From contig NC_016623.1 of NCBI RefSeq assembly GCF_000283655.1, positions 248,001-312,000 of the forward strand: 64,000 nucleotides of DNA, written 5' to 3'. Below, piece after piece: positions 1-10,116 of this stretch. The notes below the pieces were generated by a model. That model searched no databases and was not told the origin of the DNA. It saw only the letters and a list, made by a program, of their open reading frames with translations. The DNA is from Azospirillum lipoferum 4B (GTDB lineage Bacteria > Pseudomonadota > Alphaproteobacteria > Azospirillales > Azospirillaceae). Made by a program: the position numbers and the translations under genes. Each line of letters starts with the position of its first letter. Position 1 is the first letter of the stretch.

Positions 1-1019
1 TGGCCGACATTGCGGACCAGCAGCAGGCTGCGGCCATGCAGGGTGACGCTCCCGGTCGGCGTGGTGTAGGTGCGATCCGGGTTCAGCTTGCGGACGACGG
101 TCTTGTCGCCCTTGGGGAAGCTGGCCTCCAGCGTGCCCTTCATCAGGCCCAGCCAGTTGCGGTAGGCGACGACCTTGTCCTCCGCATCCACGGCGGCAAC
201 CGAATCCTCGCAGTCCTGGATGGTCGACAGGGCGGCTTCCAGCACGACGTCGGCGACACCGGCCGGGTCGTCCTTGCCGATCACGCTGTTGCGGTCGATG
301 CGGATTTCGATGTGGGTGCCGTTCTGGACCAGCAGCACGGCCGACGGGGCCGAAGCCTCGCCCTGCCAGCCGACGAAGGCGGCCTTGTCCTTCAGCCCGG
401 TCTTGCCGCCGCTCTTCAGCGTCACCGCCAGCGCGTCGCCCTCGACCGTGTAGGCCGTGGCGTCGGCATGGCTGCCCTCGGCCAGCGGAACGCTGTCGTC
501 CAGGAACTTGCGCGCCCAGGCGATCACCTGCGCGCCGCGGGCGGCATCATAGCCGCCGGCCGCCGGGGTGCCGGGGATGGCGTCGGTGCCGTACAGCGCA
601 TCGTACAGGCTGCCCCAGCGCGCATTGGCGGCGTTCAGGGCATAGCGGGCGTTGGTGATCGGCACCACCAGCTGCGGGCCGGCGAGATAGGCGATCTCCG
701 GATCGACGTTGCCGGTGCCGACGGTGAAGTCGCCACCCTCCGGCACCAGATAGCCGATCTCGCGCAGGAAGGACTCGTATTCGGCCTGATCGAAGATCTT
801 GCCGCGGCGTGCGGCATGCCACGCATCGATCTGAGCCTGCAGGCTGTCGCGCTTGGCCAACAGGGCCTTGTTGCGCGGCGCCAGCTCGTGCAGGAGCTGG
901 TCGAGGCCCGTCCAGAGACGGTCGGCGTCGACACCGGTCCCCGGCAGCGCCTCGTCATTGATGAAGTCGTACAGCGGTCGGGCGATTTCGAGGCCGCCGC
1001 GGCGGATCCAGTTGCTCAT
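1..1019 (-). CDS. glcB: Malate synthase G, N-terminal part (cut by window edge)
   Basis: The minus-strand frame from the ATG at 1017-1019 stays open to the window edge and gives about 339 residues of a family that is normally about 720 long. The N-terminus ([20 protein letters not shown]) and the segments [20 protein letters not shown] and [20 protein letters not shown] are typical of isoform G. The enzyme condenses glyoxylate with acetyl-CoA to malate in the glyoxylate shunt and glycolate use, in the cytoplasm. The catalytic TIM-barrel half lies mostly outside the window, so active-site residues cannot be checked. The next gene in the window lies upstream on the same strand, separated by about 160 bp in which I see no clear terminator. 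Confidence 0.9.
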   Translation of the reverse strand, partial: MSNWIRRGGLEIARPLYDFINDEALPGTGVDADRLWTGLDQLLHELAPRNKALLAKRDSLQAQIDAWHAARRGKIFDQAEYESFLREIGYLVPEGGDFTVGTGNVDPEIAYLAGPQLVVPITNARYALNAANARWGSLYDALYGTDAIPGTPAAGGYDAARGAQVIAWARKFLDDSVPLAEGSHADATAYTVEGDALAVTLKSGGKTGLKDKAAFVGWQGEASAPSAVLLVQNGTHIEIRIDRNSVIGKDDPAGVADVVLEAALSTIQDCEDSVAAVDAEDKVVAYRNWLGLMKGTLEASFPKGDKTVVRKLNPDRTYTTPTGSVTLHGRSLLLVRNVG

Positions 1020-1177
1020 CTCGTTGCGTGTCCCATTCTCTTGCGCTCGGTTCGCAGACTCCTCTCCGGGAGTCTTGATCCCCGGTTATCGCGTCTTCCG
1101 CGCAAGCCGGTCAACACAATGTCGCACCGCAGCGTATGGAGAAATGGTAGCAGGCGGCCGATGCCCGGCGAGGCCGG

Positions 1178-2323
1178 TCAGGCCAGCAGATCGAGAACCT
1201 CGGCCGGCTGGGCAGCGGAGGCGACCGACGACGACACGCCTGGGATCTCAGCCGCGTCGGCTTCACCGCCCAGCAGCCCGGCCGCGCCGAGCGCCTCGCT
1301 GGAGCCGAAAGCGGCGGCGCGCAGGGCGTTCACCTCCTTCTGGGCGGCCTCCACCATCTTGTCGTCGGCCTTGAAGCCCTCGCGGCGCTCCCGCCGCCGT
1401 TTCTCCGACTCGTCCAGCATGTTGGCGGCCTTGGCCTCCCCGATGATGCGCTTGGAGGTGGCGAGCACGCCCTCCACCCGCTGGCCGAAGGCATCGGCCT
1501 CGCGATAGCGCGACATCTTCATCGCGTTGTCGGCCATCAGCTGCTGGATCATCGGACCGCGGCCGCCGGAGGCTCCACCGGACGCTCCGCCGTTACCGGT
1601 CAACCCGGCGGCACCCAGCCCGGACAGCACCTCCTCGACCAGCCGGGCAATGTCGTCGGGCAGTGCGCCATCCTGCGGAACCGCCATCCCGGACTCGGCG
1701 TCGGCCGCGGCACCGGCGGCCAACACGTCGGCAGTGGTCTCGGCCGCGGCTTGGGCGGCGCTTTGGGCCGGAACCCCCTCCCCCGTCGAAAATCCGATGG
1801 TCAGCGTCAGTTCGGTCTGCTGCAGGGTCAGGCTGGTGCTGCTGCGGGTGATCGTGGTCTCGCTGGACAGAACCGTTCCGCCGGCGGCGGCAGTGCTGTC
1901 GCCGGGCAGCCCCATCTCCGCCGCGGCCTTGATGCTGGCGCCGTACTCCTTGGCGGCGCGTCCGGCCTCGCGCGCCAGCAATGCCGCCTCCCGCGCCAGG
2001 GAGGCCAGCTTCTGCGGGTCCCCCTGGGCGAAGCGCATCGCCATCTTCAGTTCTTCGATCCTGCGTTCGACCTGCTCCAGCCGGGCCGCCGCCGCAGCCT
2101 TCGATCCGCCGACCTTACGCGCCTCCTCAAGCGCGGCCCTGGCGGCGGAGCTGTCGCTCTGCCATTTGGCCGAGGGCTGGGTCAGGGCCTGCGCACGCTC
2201 CGCCTTCTGGGCGAGCTGGCCCTGGGCATCCTTCGCCTCGAGCTCCTTCTCCCAGGGCTTCTTCGCCTGCTGCAGGCGGAAAAGACCGGACTGGCCGTCC
2301 GCCACCACGCTGAAGACGCTCAT
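1178..2323 (-). CDS. Hypothetical alanine-rich coiled-coil protein
   Basis: This 381-residue protein matches no family I recognise. I chose the ATG at 2321-2323 because a GGGGGTGA ribosome-binding stretch precedes it; the frame stays open further upstream but with atypical composition. Residues about 20-150 are rich in charged and alanine heptads (KKPWEKELEAKDAQGQLAQKA; ARLEQVERRIEELKMAMRFA), which predicts a long coiled coil. A Gly/Ala-rich low-complexity middle follows, then a second helical block containing KRRRERREGFKADDK. There is no signal peptide or membrane span. It is divergent from the membrane-protein cluster at 2529. The composition suggests a cytoplasmic structural or scaffold protein, but no function can be assigned. 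Confidence 0.7.
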   Translation of the reverse strand: MSVFSVVADGQSGLFRLQQAKKPWEKELEAKDAQGQLAQKAERAQALTQPSAKWQSDSSAARAALEEARKVGGSKAAAAARLEQVERRIEELKMAMRFAQGDPQKLASLAREAALLAREAGRAAKEYGASIKAAAEMGLPGDSTAAAGGTVLSSETTITRSSTSLTLQQTELTLTIGFSTGEGVPAQSAAQAAAETTADVLAAGAAADAESGMAVPQDGALPDDIARLVEEVLSGLGAAGLTGNGGASGGASGGRGPMIQQLMADNAMKMSRYREADAFGQRVEGVLATSKRIIGEAKAANMLDESEKRRRERREGFKADDKMVEAAQKEVNALRAAAFGSSEALGAAGLLGGEADAAEIPGVSSSVASAAQPAEVLDLLA

Positions 2324-2528
2324 GCCGTCACCCCCGGGCCCGGCCGAACCGAGTTGTTCGCGGCAAAGTTTAGCACAATCGCCGCGACTGTCCATTTCGC
2401 GCGGGCTCCGCGTGGAACCCCAAGGCTTGGCTGGTGTTTCACCTTCCGACACCCGATTCCGCAACGGGCGGTTCGAAACCGCAGGCGCGGAGCCGCAGAA
2501 TACCGGATTCCCGAGGAGGAAAGACACG

Positions 2529-3566
2529 ATGCCGAACCGCGACACGACCGGCACCGGCGGAACGACCCCGACCGGCTCCACCACTGGACAGTCGACCGCC
2601 GGCAGCAGCTCCACCACCGCCAACACCCCGCCGGGCGGGCGCGGCAGCGTCGATGACATCAAGAAGTCCGTCAACCACGCCGCCGACGATGCCATGGAGA
2701 CCGGCCACGAAACGCTGGGCCAGGCACAGGGGCGCATCCGTTCCCTGCTGGAACAGCAGACCGGCCGCGCCGCCGATCAGCTGGGCGGCGTCGCCAACGC
2801 CCTGCACAAGGCTGCCGAGCAGCTGAATCAGGAGAATGGCGGCGTGGTCGCCGATTACGCCGTGCAGGCGGCCGACCGTGTGGAGCGCGTCGCCGACATG
2901 CTGCGCGATGCCACGGTCGACGACATCGTCGGCGAGGTGGAAGGCTTCGCCCGCCGCCAGCCGGAGGTGTTCATCGGTGCCGCCTTCGCCGTCGGCTTCC
3001 TGGCCGCGCGCTTCATCAAGAGCTCCGGTGAGCGCCAGATGCACCGTGCCTCCACCTCGCTGCGTGGCAACACCCACCCGTCGCAGTCCGTGCGGAGCAC
3101 CCGGAGCAGCGCGTATGACGTCGGCCGCGACCGCAGCAGCGACATGAACCGCGACTCCGACCGCAAGCCCAGCCGCGGCATGGCCGGCGGCATCGCCGAG
3201 TCCGTCAGCCGCGGCACCCCGTCCCACAGCGCGGACACGCCCACCACCGGCTCCTCCACCGTCAACACCGGCAACCTCGCCGGCCGCATGGAGTCGGAGC
3301 GCGGGGCGGAGCGCCTGGGTGAGCCGAAGCCGGCCGCCGGCCGCATCGGCATGCCGCTGTCCACCGCGCCGGCCTCCGTCACCGGCCGCGGCGCGTCGCC
3401 GTCGGCCGATACGGCGCTGGGCACCAGCACGGTCGGCACGCCCGCCGGAGTATCGGGCACCACCGGCAGCACCGCGAATGCCGGCACCACCGGAACCGCC
3501 GGGACCCAGGGCGGGGCCGCCGGCACCACCTCCTCCACCTCCAAGCCGCAGGGACAGCGTCCATGA
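2529..3566 (+). CDS. Amphipathic-helix membrane protein, YqjD/nutrient-deprivation-induced type
   Basis: A 345-residue protein starting at an ATG preceded by GAGGAAAGA. The first 38 residues are Gly/Thr/Ser-rich. Residues about 40-140 form long amphipathic helices (AQGRIRSLLEQQTGRAADQL; AADRVERVADMLRDATVDDI), and a single hydrophobic span lies at about 146-163 (VFIGAAFAVGFLAARFI). The last half is Ser/Thr/Gly-rich and probably disordered. Helices followed by one C-terminal-type anchor resemble the ElaB/YqjD/DUF883 ribosome-tethering proteins and alphaproteobacterial nutrient-deprivation-induced proteins. The stop overlaps the start of the next gene (ATGA), so translation is coupled with the YqjE-like gene, as in the E. 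coli yqjDE arrangement. The family link rests on architecture, not a clear sequence match. Confidence 0.65.
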   Translation: MPNRDTTGTGGTTPTGSTTGQSTAGSSSTTANTPPGGRGSVDDIKKSVNHAADDAMETGHETLGQAQGRIRSLLEQQTGRAADQLGGVANALHKAAEQLNQENGGVVADYAVQAADRVERVADMLRDATVDDIVGEVEGFARRQPEVFIGAAFAVGFLAARFIKSSGERQMHRASTSLRGNTHPSQSVRSTRSSAYDVGRDRSSDMNRDSDRKPSRGMAGGIAESVSRGTPSHSADTPTTGSSTVNTGNLAGRMESERGAERLGEPKPAAGRIGMPLSTAPASVTGRGASPSADTALGTSTVGTPAGVSGTTGSTANAGTTGTAGTQGGAAGTTSSTSKPQGQRP

Positions 3567-3988
3567 GCGCCGCCGAGAACCGCTATGACGAGCCGCGGGA
3601 TCCGCGGCAGGACCGGCCGCTCGCCGGCCTGTTCGCCGATCTCGCCCGCGAATCCGCCAACCTCGCCCGATCCGAGATCGCGTTGGCGAAGGCCGAGCTG
3701 ACCGACAAGGCCAGCGAGGCCGCCGGCGGCGTGGCCTTCATCGCCGTCGGCGGACTGGTCGCCTTCGCCGGCGTCCTGGTCCTGCTTGCCGCTGCGGTTC
3801 TCGGCCTGTCCAACGTCCTGGCCCCCTGGCTGTCCGCGCTGATCGTCGGCGTGGTGGTTCTGGCGGTGGGCGGCATCCTGGCCTATGTCGGCAAGAACCG
3901 GCTGAGCCCCGCCAACCTCCGCCCCCGCCGCACCATGAACACGCTGGACGAGGACAAGCGCTGGGCCAAATCCCAGCTTGCCCGCTAG
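3563..3988 (+). CDS. YqjE-like phage-holin-family membrane protein (DUF1469)
   Basis: A 141-residue protein whose ATG overlaps the preceding stop by 4 bp. After a polar N-terminus with LFADLARESANLARSEIALAKAEL, a typical DUF1469 amphipathic segment, come two adjacent membrane spans (about residues 54-78 and 84-110) and a basic tail ending KRWAKSQLAR. The family sits in the inner membrane and is usually encoded beside YqjD-like and DUF3618 proteins, exactly as here. The molecular role is unknown; association with the envelope and stationary-phase stress is the family expectation. Confidence 0.8.
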   Translation: MSAAENRYDEPRDPRQDRPLAGLFADLARESANLARSEIALAKAELTDKASEAAGGVAFIAVGGLVAFAGVLVLLAAAVLGLSNVLAPWLSALIVGVVVLAVGGILAYVGKNRLSPANLRPRRTMNTLDEDKRWAKSQLAR

Positions 3989-3999
3989 GGGCCCGGCCG

Positions 4000-5070
4000 A
4001 TGGCGGACGACAAACGCACTCTCGCGGCCGGGCAGTCAGCCGCACCGCAGGATCTCGACGCCCTGGAGGGCGACATCCGCGCCAGCCGCGCGCGCATCGG
4101 CGGCACCGTCAACGCGCTGCGCGACCGCACCTCACGTCTGCGCGACAGTCTGGCGCGGTGGTCGCCCCAATCCCTGATGGAGAACACCATGAAGCACACC
4201 TACACGCCGGCGACGCCGGATACCCCGTCCCAGCACTCCCACCAGCACCAGTCCGACCGTTACGAGAGCGGCCAGACCGTCCATTACAAGGGGTCGCGGT
4301 CGCAGTCCTCCACCGGCGGCTCGATGCTGAGCAGCATGACCGGCAACCCGATCCCGCTCGCCCTGGTCGGCATCGGGCTGGGCTGGCTCGCCCTGTCCAG
4401 CACCGGCTACGACCGCCGCATCGCCCGGTCCGGCACGGTCCGCTCGGCCCGCCACCGCATGGGCGACGCCGTCGGCTATGCCCGCGAGTCGCTGAACAGC
4501 GCCACCGACAGCGTGCGCAGCGCCGCCAGTTCCGCCTATGGCAGCGCGTCGGGCGCGGTCGGTTCGGCCTACGGCAGCGCCTCGGGCACCGTCAGCGGGA
4601 TGATGGGCGGTTCGGATGACGATCATGCGCCGGGCCGGGATCATGCGTCGGGCCGGGACGACATCCATGGCCAGCGGCAATCCCAGGGCTACGCCAGCCG
4701 CGGCATGTCGCGCCTGTCCTCCATGGCACCGTCGACCGATCATCTGCGCCACCGTGCCCACAACGTGACGACCGGCTTCTGGGATCTGGTGGAGGACCAC
4801 CCGATCGTCGCCGGCGTCATGGGCGTCGCGCTGGGCGCGGCCATCGGCGCCGCCCTGCCGGGCACCCGCTATGAGAAGCAGTGGGTCGGCGACTATGCGG
4901 ACGAAGCGACCGAGCGCGCCAAGACGATCGCAAAGGACGCATTCGACCGCGGCACCCGCGCCGCCCAGGCCGCGGCCCAGACCGCGGTCGAGTCGGCCAA
5001 GGAGGACGTCCGCGAGGTCGTTTCGCAAGCCACCGACGCCGCCCGCGAGGAAGTCAAGAAGCCGGGCTGA
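4000..5070 (+). CDS. DUF3618-domain membrane protein (third gene of YqjDE-like cluster)
   Basis: A 356-residue protein 11 bp downstream of the YqjE-like gene. Residues 20-50 (DALEGDIRASRARIGGTVNA followed by LRDRTSRLRDSL) match the DUF3618 pattern. A hydrophobic span at about 112-132 (NPIPLALVGIGLGWLALSST) and a second glycine-rich one at about 266-288 (IVAGVMGVALGAAIGAALPG) flank Ser/Ala/Gly low-complexity sequence. The C-terminal helix (RAAQAAAQTAVESAKEDVRE) resembles LEA-like amphipathic repeats. Together the three genes form one transcription unit closed by the terminator just downstream. A role in envelope protection or starvation is inferred from the families only. Confidence 0.75.
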   Translation: MADDKRTLAAGQSAAPQDLDALEGDIRASRARIGGTVNALRDRTSRLRDSLARWSPQSLMENTMKHTYTPATPDTPSQHSHQHQSDRYESGQTVHYKGSRSQSSTGGSMLSSMTGNPIPLALVGIGLGWLALSSTGYDRRIARSGTVRSARHRMGDAVGYARESLNSATDSVRSAASSAYGSASGAVGSAYGSASGTVSGMMGGSDDDHAPGRDHASGRDDIHGQRQSQGYASRGMSRLSSMAPSTDHLRHRAHNVTTGFWDLVEDHPIVAGVMGVALGAAIGAALPGTRYEKQWVGDYADEATERAKTIAKDAFDRGTRAAQAAAQTAVESAKEDVREVVSQATDAAREEVKKPG

Positions 5071-5098
5071 TCCCCGCTTCCCGGCTGAATCGGACCGA

Positions 5099-5125
5099 CC
5101 CCGCGCCCATCCGGCGCGGGGTTTT
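5099..5125 (+). terminator. Rho-independent terminator of the YqjDE-like cluster
   Basis: A 9-bp perfect stem (CCCCGCGCC 5099-5107, GGCGCGGGG 5113-5121) with a 5-nt loop is followed by TTTTCC. It lies 29 bp after the DUF3618 gene. Confidence 0.85.
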
Positions 5126-5373
5126 CCGTTTTCGCCTCCAGGCGCGGCAAACGGTCGCACCTTCGCCTTTCAGCACCACCTTGGCGGTAGCGTGATGGTT
5201 GGAGCAACGCTATAACCAAGCAGGATCGATGGGTATTCCCGGCGCGTCAGCCATGCACAGGCGCCAAAGCCGCGGAAACCCTGCATTTTAATCGACAAAC
5301 GCCCCTTGCCCCCCGGATCAATCAGGACTAAATTGGTCCTGTATTGGAAACCGGGGTGAAACGGGGTGCGGTC
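5126..5373. promoter_or_regulatory. Upstream region of the suf operon
   Basis: About 250 bp without a credible gene between the terminator and rrf2. It holds the palindrome at 5325-5339 described separately; the rest shows no clear gene or repeat. Confidence 0.4.
5325..5339. promoter_or_regulatory. Candidate IscR/Rrf2 operator
   Basis: GGACTAAATTGGTCC is an imperfect 15-bp palindrome (GGAC and GTCC arms, AT centre) 34 bp before the rrf2 start. It sits where a promoter would be and resembles the dyads proposed for IscR-type regulators in alphaproteobacteria. Autoregulation of the suf operon is inferred. Confidence 0.45.
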
Positions 5374-5844
5374 ATGATCCGGCTGAGCAAGCTGACCGAC
5401 TATGCCATCGTCGTGTTGAGCGAGATGGCGCGGCAGGTGGGTGCGGTCCATACCGTCGCCCATCTTGCCGACCGCACCGGCGTACCTGCCCCGACCGTCG
5501 CCAAGCTGATGAAGGCGATGACCCCGGCGGGGCTCACCACCTCGCAACGCGGCGCCGCCGGCGGTTATGCGCTGAGCCGCCCGGCCGATGCAATCTCCAT
5601 CGCGGAAATCATCACGGCGCTCGACGGTCCCATCGCGCTGACCGCCTGCGTCGACGGCGCCGACAGCCAATGCGGGGTGGAGCAACTTTGCCCCATGCGC
5701 GGCGGTTGGGAAAAGGTGAACCGCGCCATTCGCGGCGCGCTGGAGGAGGTGACGCTGGCCGACATGATGGCCCCCATCGCCTTCCCGGCCCCGGCAGCCG
5801 CAGCGAACTCCACAGCCGCCCAGCCGGCCCGCCCTGCGCACTGA
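5374..5844 (+). CDS. Rrf2-family Fe-S responsive regulator (IscR-like)
   Basis: A 156-residue winged-helix protein (MIRLSKLTDYAIVVLSEMAR; recognition helix around APTVAKLMKAMTPAGL; wing RGAAGGYALSRP). Three cysteines in TACVDGADSQCGVEQLCPM are the presumed 2Fe-2S ligands. Their spacing is C-x7-C-x5-C rather than the C-x5-C-x5-C of E. coli IscR, and the usual fourth-ligand His two residues after the last Cys is absent. It leads the suf operon and lies 45 bp before sufB, so it most likely senses Fe-S status and controls the operon, including itself. I used the ATG at 5374 because the family starts MxLSK; the upstream codons of the frame are not conserved. Confidence 0.9.
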   Translation: MIRLSKLTDYAIVVLSEMARQVGAVHTVAHLADRTGVPAPTVAKLMKAMTPAGLTTSQRGAAGGYALSRPADAISIAEIITALDGPIALTACVDGADSQCGVEQLCPMRGGWEKVNRAIRGALEEVTLADMMAPIAFPAPAAAANSTAAQPARPAH

Positions 5845-5889
5845 ACGGCGCGCATCGAACAGCATTCTTGAGAAGGACGAGGCAAAGCC

Positions 5890-7374
<1,485 letters not shown>

Positions 7375-7396
7375 TCAAACAGCACTCTTTGGTGCC

Positions 7397-7478
7397 GTCA
7401 TCCCCGCGAAGGCGGGGATCCAGGCATCCACCTTAGGGGACACGACAAAACCTGGATCCCCGCTTTCGCGGAGATGAC
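7397..7478. repeat. REP-like inverted pair, left of GIY-YIG gene
   Basis: A 28-bp element at 7397-7424 (GTCATCCCCGCGAAGGCGGG...) is followed, 26 bp on, by a near-perfect inverted copy at 7451-7478. Each unit is itself a small hairpin (CCCCGC/GCGGGG). Together they could fold into a large cruciform or act as a transcript-stabilising or terminating structure after sufB. The same pair occurs at 7821-7903. Confidence 0.85.
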
Positions 7479-7505
7479 GGGTAGCGGAGAGAAGGGATTG
7501 TCGGG

Positions 7506-7799
7506 ATGGAGGAGCGGTTCTTCGTCTACATCCTGGCAAGCCGAAGAAACGGAACCTTGTATGTCGGTATCACGTCGAACCTCGGACGCCGGATGATGGA
7601 ACACCGGGATGGCATCATTCCGGGCTTTACGGATCGCTACGGTGTCAAGCGCTTGGTCCATGTGGAGCCTTATGCCACCGCCGAAGAAGCCATCAACCGC
7701 GAGAAGAGGCTGAAGAAGTGGAACCGGGATTGGAAGATCCGTCTGATTGAGGAACACAACCCCGACTGGGCGGATCTTTACGAGAGATTGAATGCATAG
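7506..7799 (+). CDS. Small GIY-YIG superfamily nuclease-like protein
   Basis: A 97-residue single-domain protein. The GIY-YIG core reads FVYILASRRNGTLYVGITSN (residues 6-25), followed by the conserved Arg in NLGRRMMEH and the metal-binding Glu in AINREKRLKKW near residue 61. The catalytic set therefore looks intact, as in the stand-alone YhbQ/UPF0213-like subfamily. It lies in the same direction as suf but is bracketed on both sides by the same inverted-repeat pair, so it looks inserted as a cassette. The function of these small proteins is not known. A role in handling the flanking repeats, by analogy with REP-associated tyrosine transposases, is speculation. Confidence 0.9.
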   Translation: MEERFFVYILASRRNGTLYVGITSNLGRRMMEHRDGIIPGFTDRYGVKRLVHVEPYATAEEAINREKRLKKWNRDWKIRLIEEHNPDWADLYERLNA

Positions 7800-7820
7800 G
7801 CGAGTTCCCCCAACCGGCTC

Positions 7821-7903
7821 GTCATCCCCGCGAAGGCGGGGATCCAGACTTGGGCCAGGGGCACTCCTCGGGACGCCTGGATCCCCGCCTTCGCGGGGAT
7901 GAC
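7821..7903. repeat. REP-like inverted pair, right of GIY-YIG gene
   Basis: A copy at 7821-7847 and an inverted copy at 7876-7903 of the same 28-bp element seen at 7397-7478, 22 bp after the GIY-YIG stop and 88 bp before sufC. The duplicated flanks make the region between about 7397 and 7903 look like a mobile or once-mobile unit within the suf operon. Confidence 0.85.
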
Positions 7904-7991
7904 GGCCAACCAAGTAACGGTGTGGATTTAGGAAGAGAACGCTCGGAACCGGACGTGCCGGAAGCCTGAAGAAGACAACGAGGCCAAGACG

Positions 7992-8744
7992 ATGATCGAA
8001 ATCAAGAACCTGCACGCCACCGTGGACGGCAAGGAAATCCTCAAGGGCGTCGACCTGACCATCCGCCCGGGCGAGGTCCATGCCATCATGGGGCCGAACG
8101 GCGCCGGCAAGAGCACCATGTCCTATGTGCTGGCCGGCCGCGACGGCTATGAGGTCACGGAGGGTTCGGTCACCTATTACGGCAAGGACCTGCTGGCGAT
8201 GGAGCCGGAAGAGCGGGCGGCCGAGGGCGTCTTCCTGGCCTTCCAGTATCCGGTGGAAATCCCCGGCGTCGGCAACACCACCTTCCTGAAGACCGCGATC
8301 AACGCCATCCGCAAGCATCGCGGCGAGAAGGAACTGGACGCTATGCAGTTCCTGAAGCTGATCCGCGAGAAGACCAAGGCTCTCGGCATGAGCGACGAGA
8401 TGCTGAAGCGCGCGGTCAATGTCGGCTTCTCCGGCGGTGAGAAGAAGCGGAACGAGACGCTGCAGATGGCGGTGCTGGAGCCGAAATTCGCCATCCTCGA
8501 CGAGACGGACAGCGGGCTGGACATCGACGCGCTGAAGATCGTGGCGGAGGGCGTCAACGCCCTGCGGTCGCCGGAGCGGTCGATGCTGGTCATCACCCAT
8601 TACCAGCGCCTGCTCGACTACATCATTCCCGACTATGTCCATGTTCTGGCCGCCGGCCGCATCGTGAAGTCGGGCGGCAAGGAACTGGCGCTGGAGCTGG
8701 AAAAGAACGGCTACCGCGACTTCGGCGCGAGCGAGGCGGCGTGA
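7992..8744 (+). CDS. sufC: Fe-S assembly ATPase SufC
   Basis: A 250-residue ABC-type ATPase with Walker [10 protein letters not shown] (residues about 35-43), signature FSGGEKKR, Walker [11 protein letters not shown] and the H-loop ITHYQRLL. It powers the SufBCD scaffold in the cytoplasm. The start is preceded by ACGAGGCC. It overlaps sufD at TGATG, so the two are translationally coupled. After the repeat-bracketed GIY-YIG gene it may depend on read-through or on a separate promoter in 7904-7991, where I see no convincing one. Confidence 0.97.
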   Translation: MIEIKNLHATVDGKEILKGVDLTIRPGEVHAIMGPNGAGKSTMSYVLAGRDGYEVTEGSVTYYGKDLLAMEPEERAAEGVFLAFQYPVEIPGVGNTTFLKTAINAIRKHRGEKELDAMQFLKLIREKTKALGMSDEMLKRAVNVGFSGGEKKRNETLQMAVLEPKFAILDETDSGLDIDALKIVAEGVNALRSPERSMLVITHYQRLLDYIIPDYVHVLAAGRIVKSGGKELALELEKNGYRDFGASEAA

Positions 8745-10114
8745 TGACGGCGCAACATCCCTCCCCCCTTCACCCCATGACCTACTCGACGCGGGGCGCC
8801 GATCCGGCGACGGCGCCGGCCTTGCTGGCTCCGCTCGACCAGATGGGGGCCGGGCTTCCCGGCAGCGGCCTGTCCTGGCTGAACGAGCTGCGCGCGGCGG
8901 GCCGCGAGCGCTTCGCCGCCGTCGGCCTGCCGACGATCAGGAACGAGAGCTGGCGCTACACCAACCTGCGCGACCTCGCCAAGGTCAGCTTCCAGCCGGC
9001 CGCCCCGGCGGCGGCCACCATCGACCTGTTGCCGACGGTGCGGGCCGAGGGGCAGGACGGCCCGCGTCTGGTCTTCGTCGACGGCCGTTTCCGCGCCGAC
9101 CTGTCCTCCGTCGACGGGCTGCCGCCGGGCGTCGAGTTGCTGAGCCTCGCCGCCGCGCTGACCACCCATTCCGACCTGCTGGCCGACCATATCGGCCGCC
9201 TCGCCGCGGCGGATGACCGTCCCCTGGTGGCGCTCAACAGCGCCTACCTCGCCGACGGCGCGGTCCTGCATGTGCCGGCCGGCGTTCAGGTCGAACGCCC
9301 CATCGAGCTGGTCTTCGTCTCCGTCGGGACCGAGGCGCAGGCGACCTCCTGCCATCCGCGCAGCCTGCTGATCGCAGAGGCCGGGTCGAAGGCGGTGGTG
9401 GTCGAGCACCATGTCGGCCGTGGTGCCGGCACCACGCTGTCGAACCATGTCACCGAGGTCTTCGTCGGCGAAGGCGCCACCCTGCACCATTACAAGTCGC
9501 AGCGCGAAGGCGGCGGCGCCATCCACCTGTCGCACATCGCGGCGACGGTGGCGACCGGCGGCTGCTATGACAACTTCATCCTGACGACCGGTGCCAAGCT
9601 GTCGCGCAACGAGGTGGTCAGCCGCCTGGACGGGACCGAGGCGCGGACGCATGTCAGCGGCGGCTATCTGGTCCGCGGCAGCCAGCATGCCGACACCACC
9701 ACGGTGATCGTTCACGCCCAGCCGAACGGCACCAGCCGCGAGGTCTACAAGGGCGTCATCGACGACACGGCGCGCGCGGTGTTCCAGGGCAAGATCACCG
9801 TCTGCCCGGATGCGCAGAAGACCGACGGCTACCAGTTGAACCGCGCCCTGCTGCTGTCCGACGGGGCCGAGATCGATAGCAAGCCGGAGCTGGAAATCCA
9901 CGCCGACGACGTGAAGTGCAGCCACGGCTGCACCGCGGGCGAGCTGGACGACGACGCGCTGTTCTACCTGCGCGCCCGCGGCATCGACCGTGACACCGCC
10001 CAGGGCCTGCTGATCGGCGCCTTCCTGTCCGAATCGCTGGAGGAAATCGCCGAGGAATCGATCCGCGACGCCTTCCAGGGGATCATCGCCGGCTGGCTGG
10101 AGGAGCAGAAGTAA
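8744..10114 (+). CDS. sufD: Fe-S assembly protein SufD
   Basis: About 456 residues. The C-terminal half carries the SufB/SufD core (SKPELEIHADDVKCSHGCTA; GELDDDALFYLRARGIDRDT). SufD pairs with SufB in the scaffold complex and helps iron entry. The stop of sufC overlaps at TGATG. GTG at 8741, ATG at 8744 and ATG at 8777 are all possible starts; I chose 8744. It lies 2 bp before sufS. Confidence 0.95.
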   Translation: MTAQHPSPLHPMTYSTRGADPATAPALLAPLDQMGAGLPGSGLSWLNELRAAGRERFAAVGLPTIRNESWRYTNLRDLAKVSFQPAAPAAATIDLLPTVRAEGQDGPRLVFVDGRFRADLSSVDGLPPGVELLSLAAALTTHSDLLADHIGRLAAADDRPLVALNSAYLADGAVLHVPAGVQVERPIELVFVSVGTEAQATSCHPRSLLIAEAGSKAVVVEHHVGRGAGTTLSNHVTEVFVGEGATLHHYKSQREGGGAIHLSHIAATVATGGCYDNFILTTGAKLSRNEVVSRLDGTEARTHVSGGYLVRGSQHADTTTVIVHAQPNGTSREVYKGVIDDTARAVFQGKITVCPDAQKTDGYQLNRALLLSDGAEIDSKPELEIHADDVKCSHGCTAGELDDDALFYLRARGIDRDTAQGLLIGAFLSESLEEIAEESIRDAFQGIIAGWLEEQK

Positions 10115-10116
10115 CC

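Noticed and set aside
7397-7903. Repeated palindromic units that could suggest a CRISPR array
   Set aside because: Only four units, arranged as inverted pairs around a gene, with no regular spacers.
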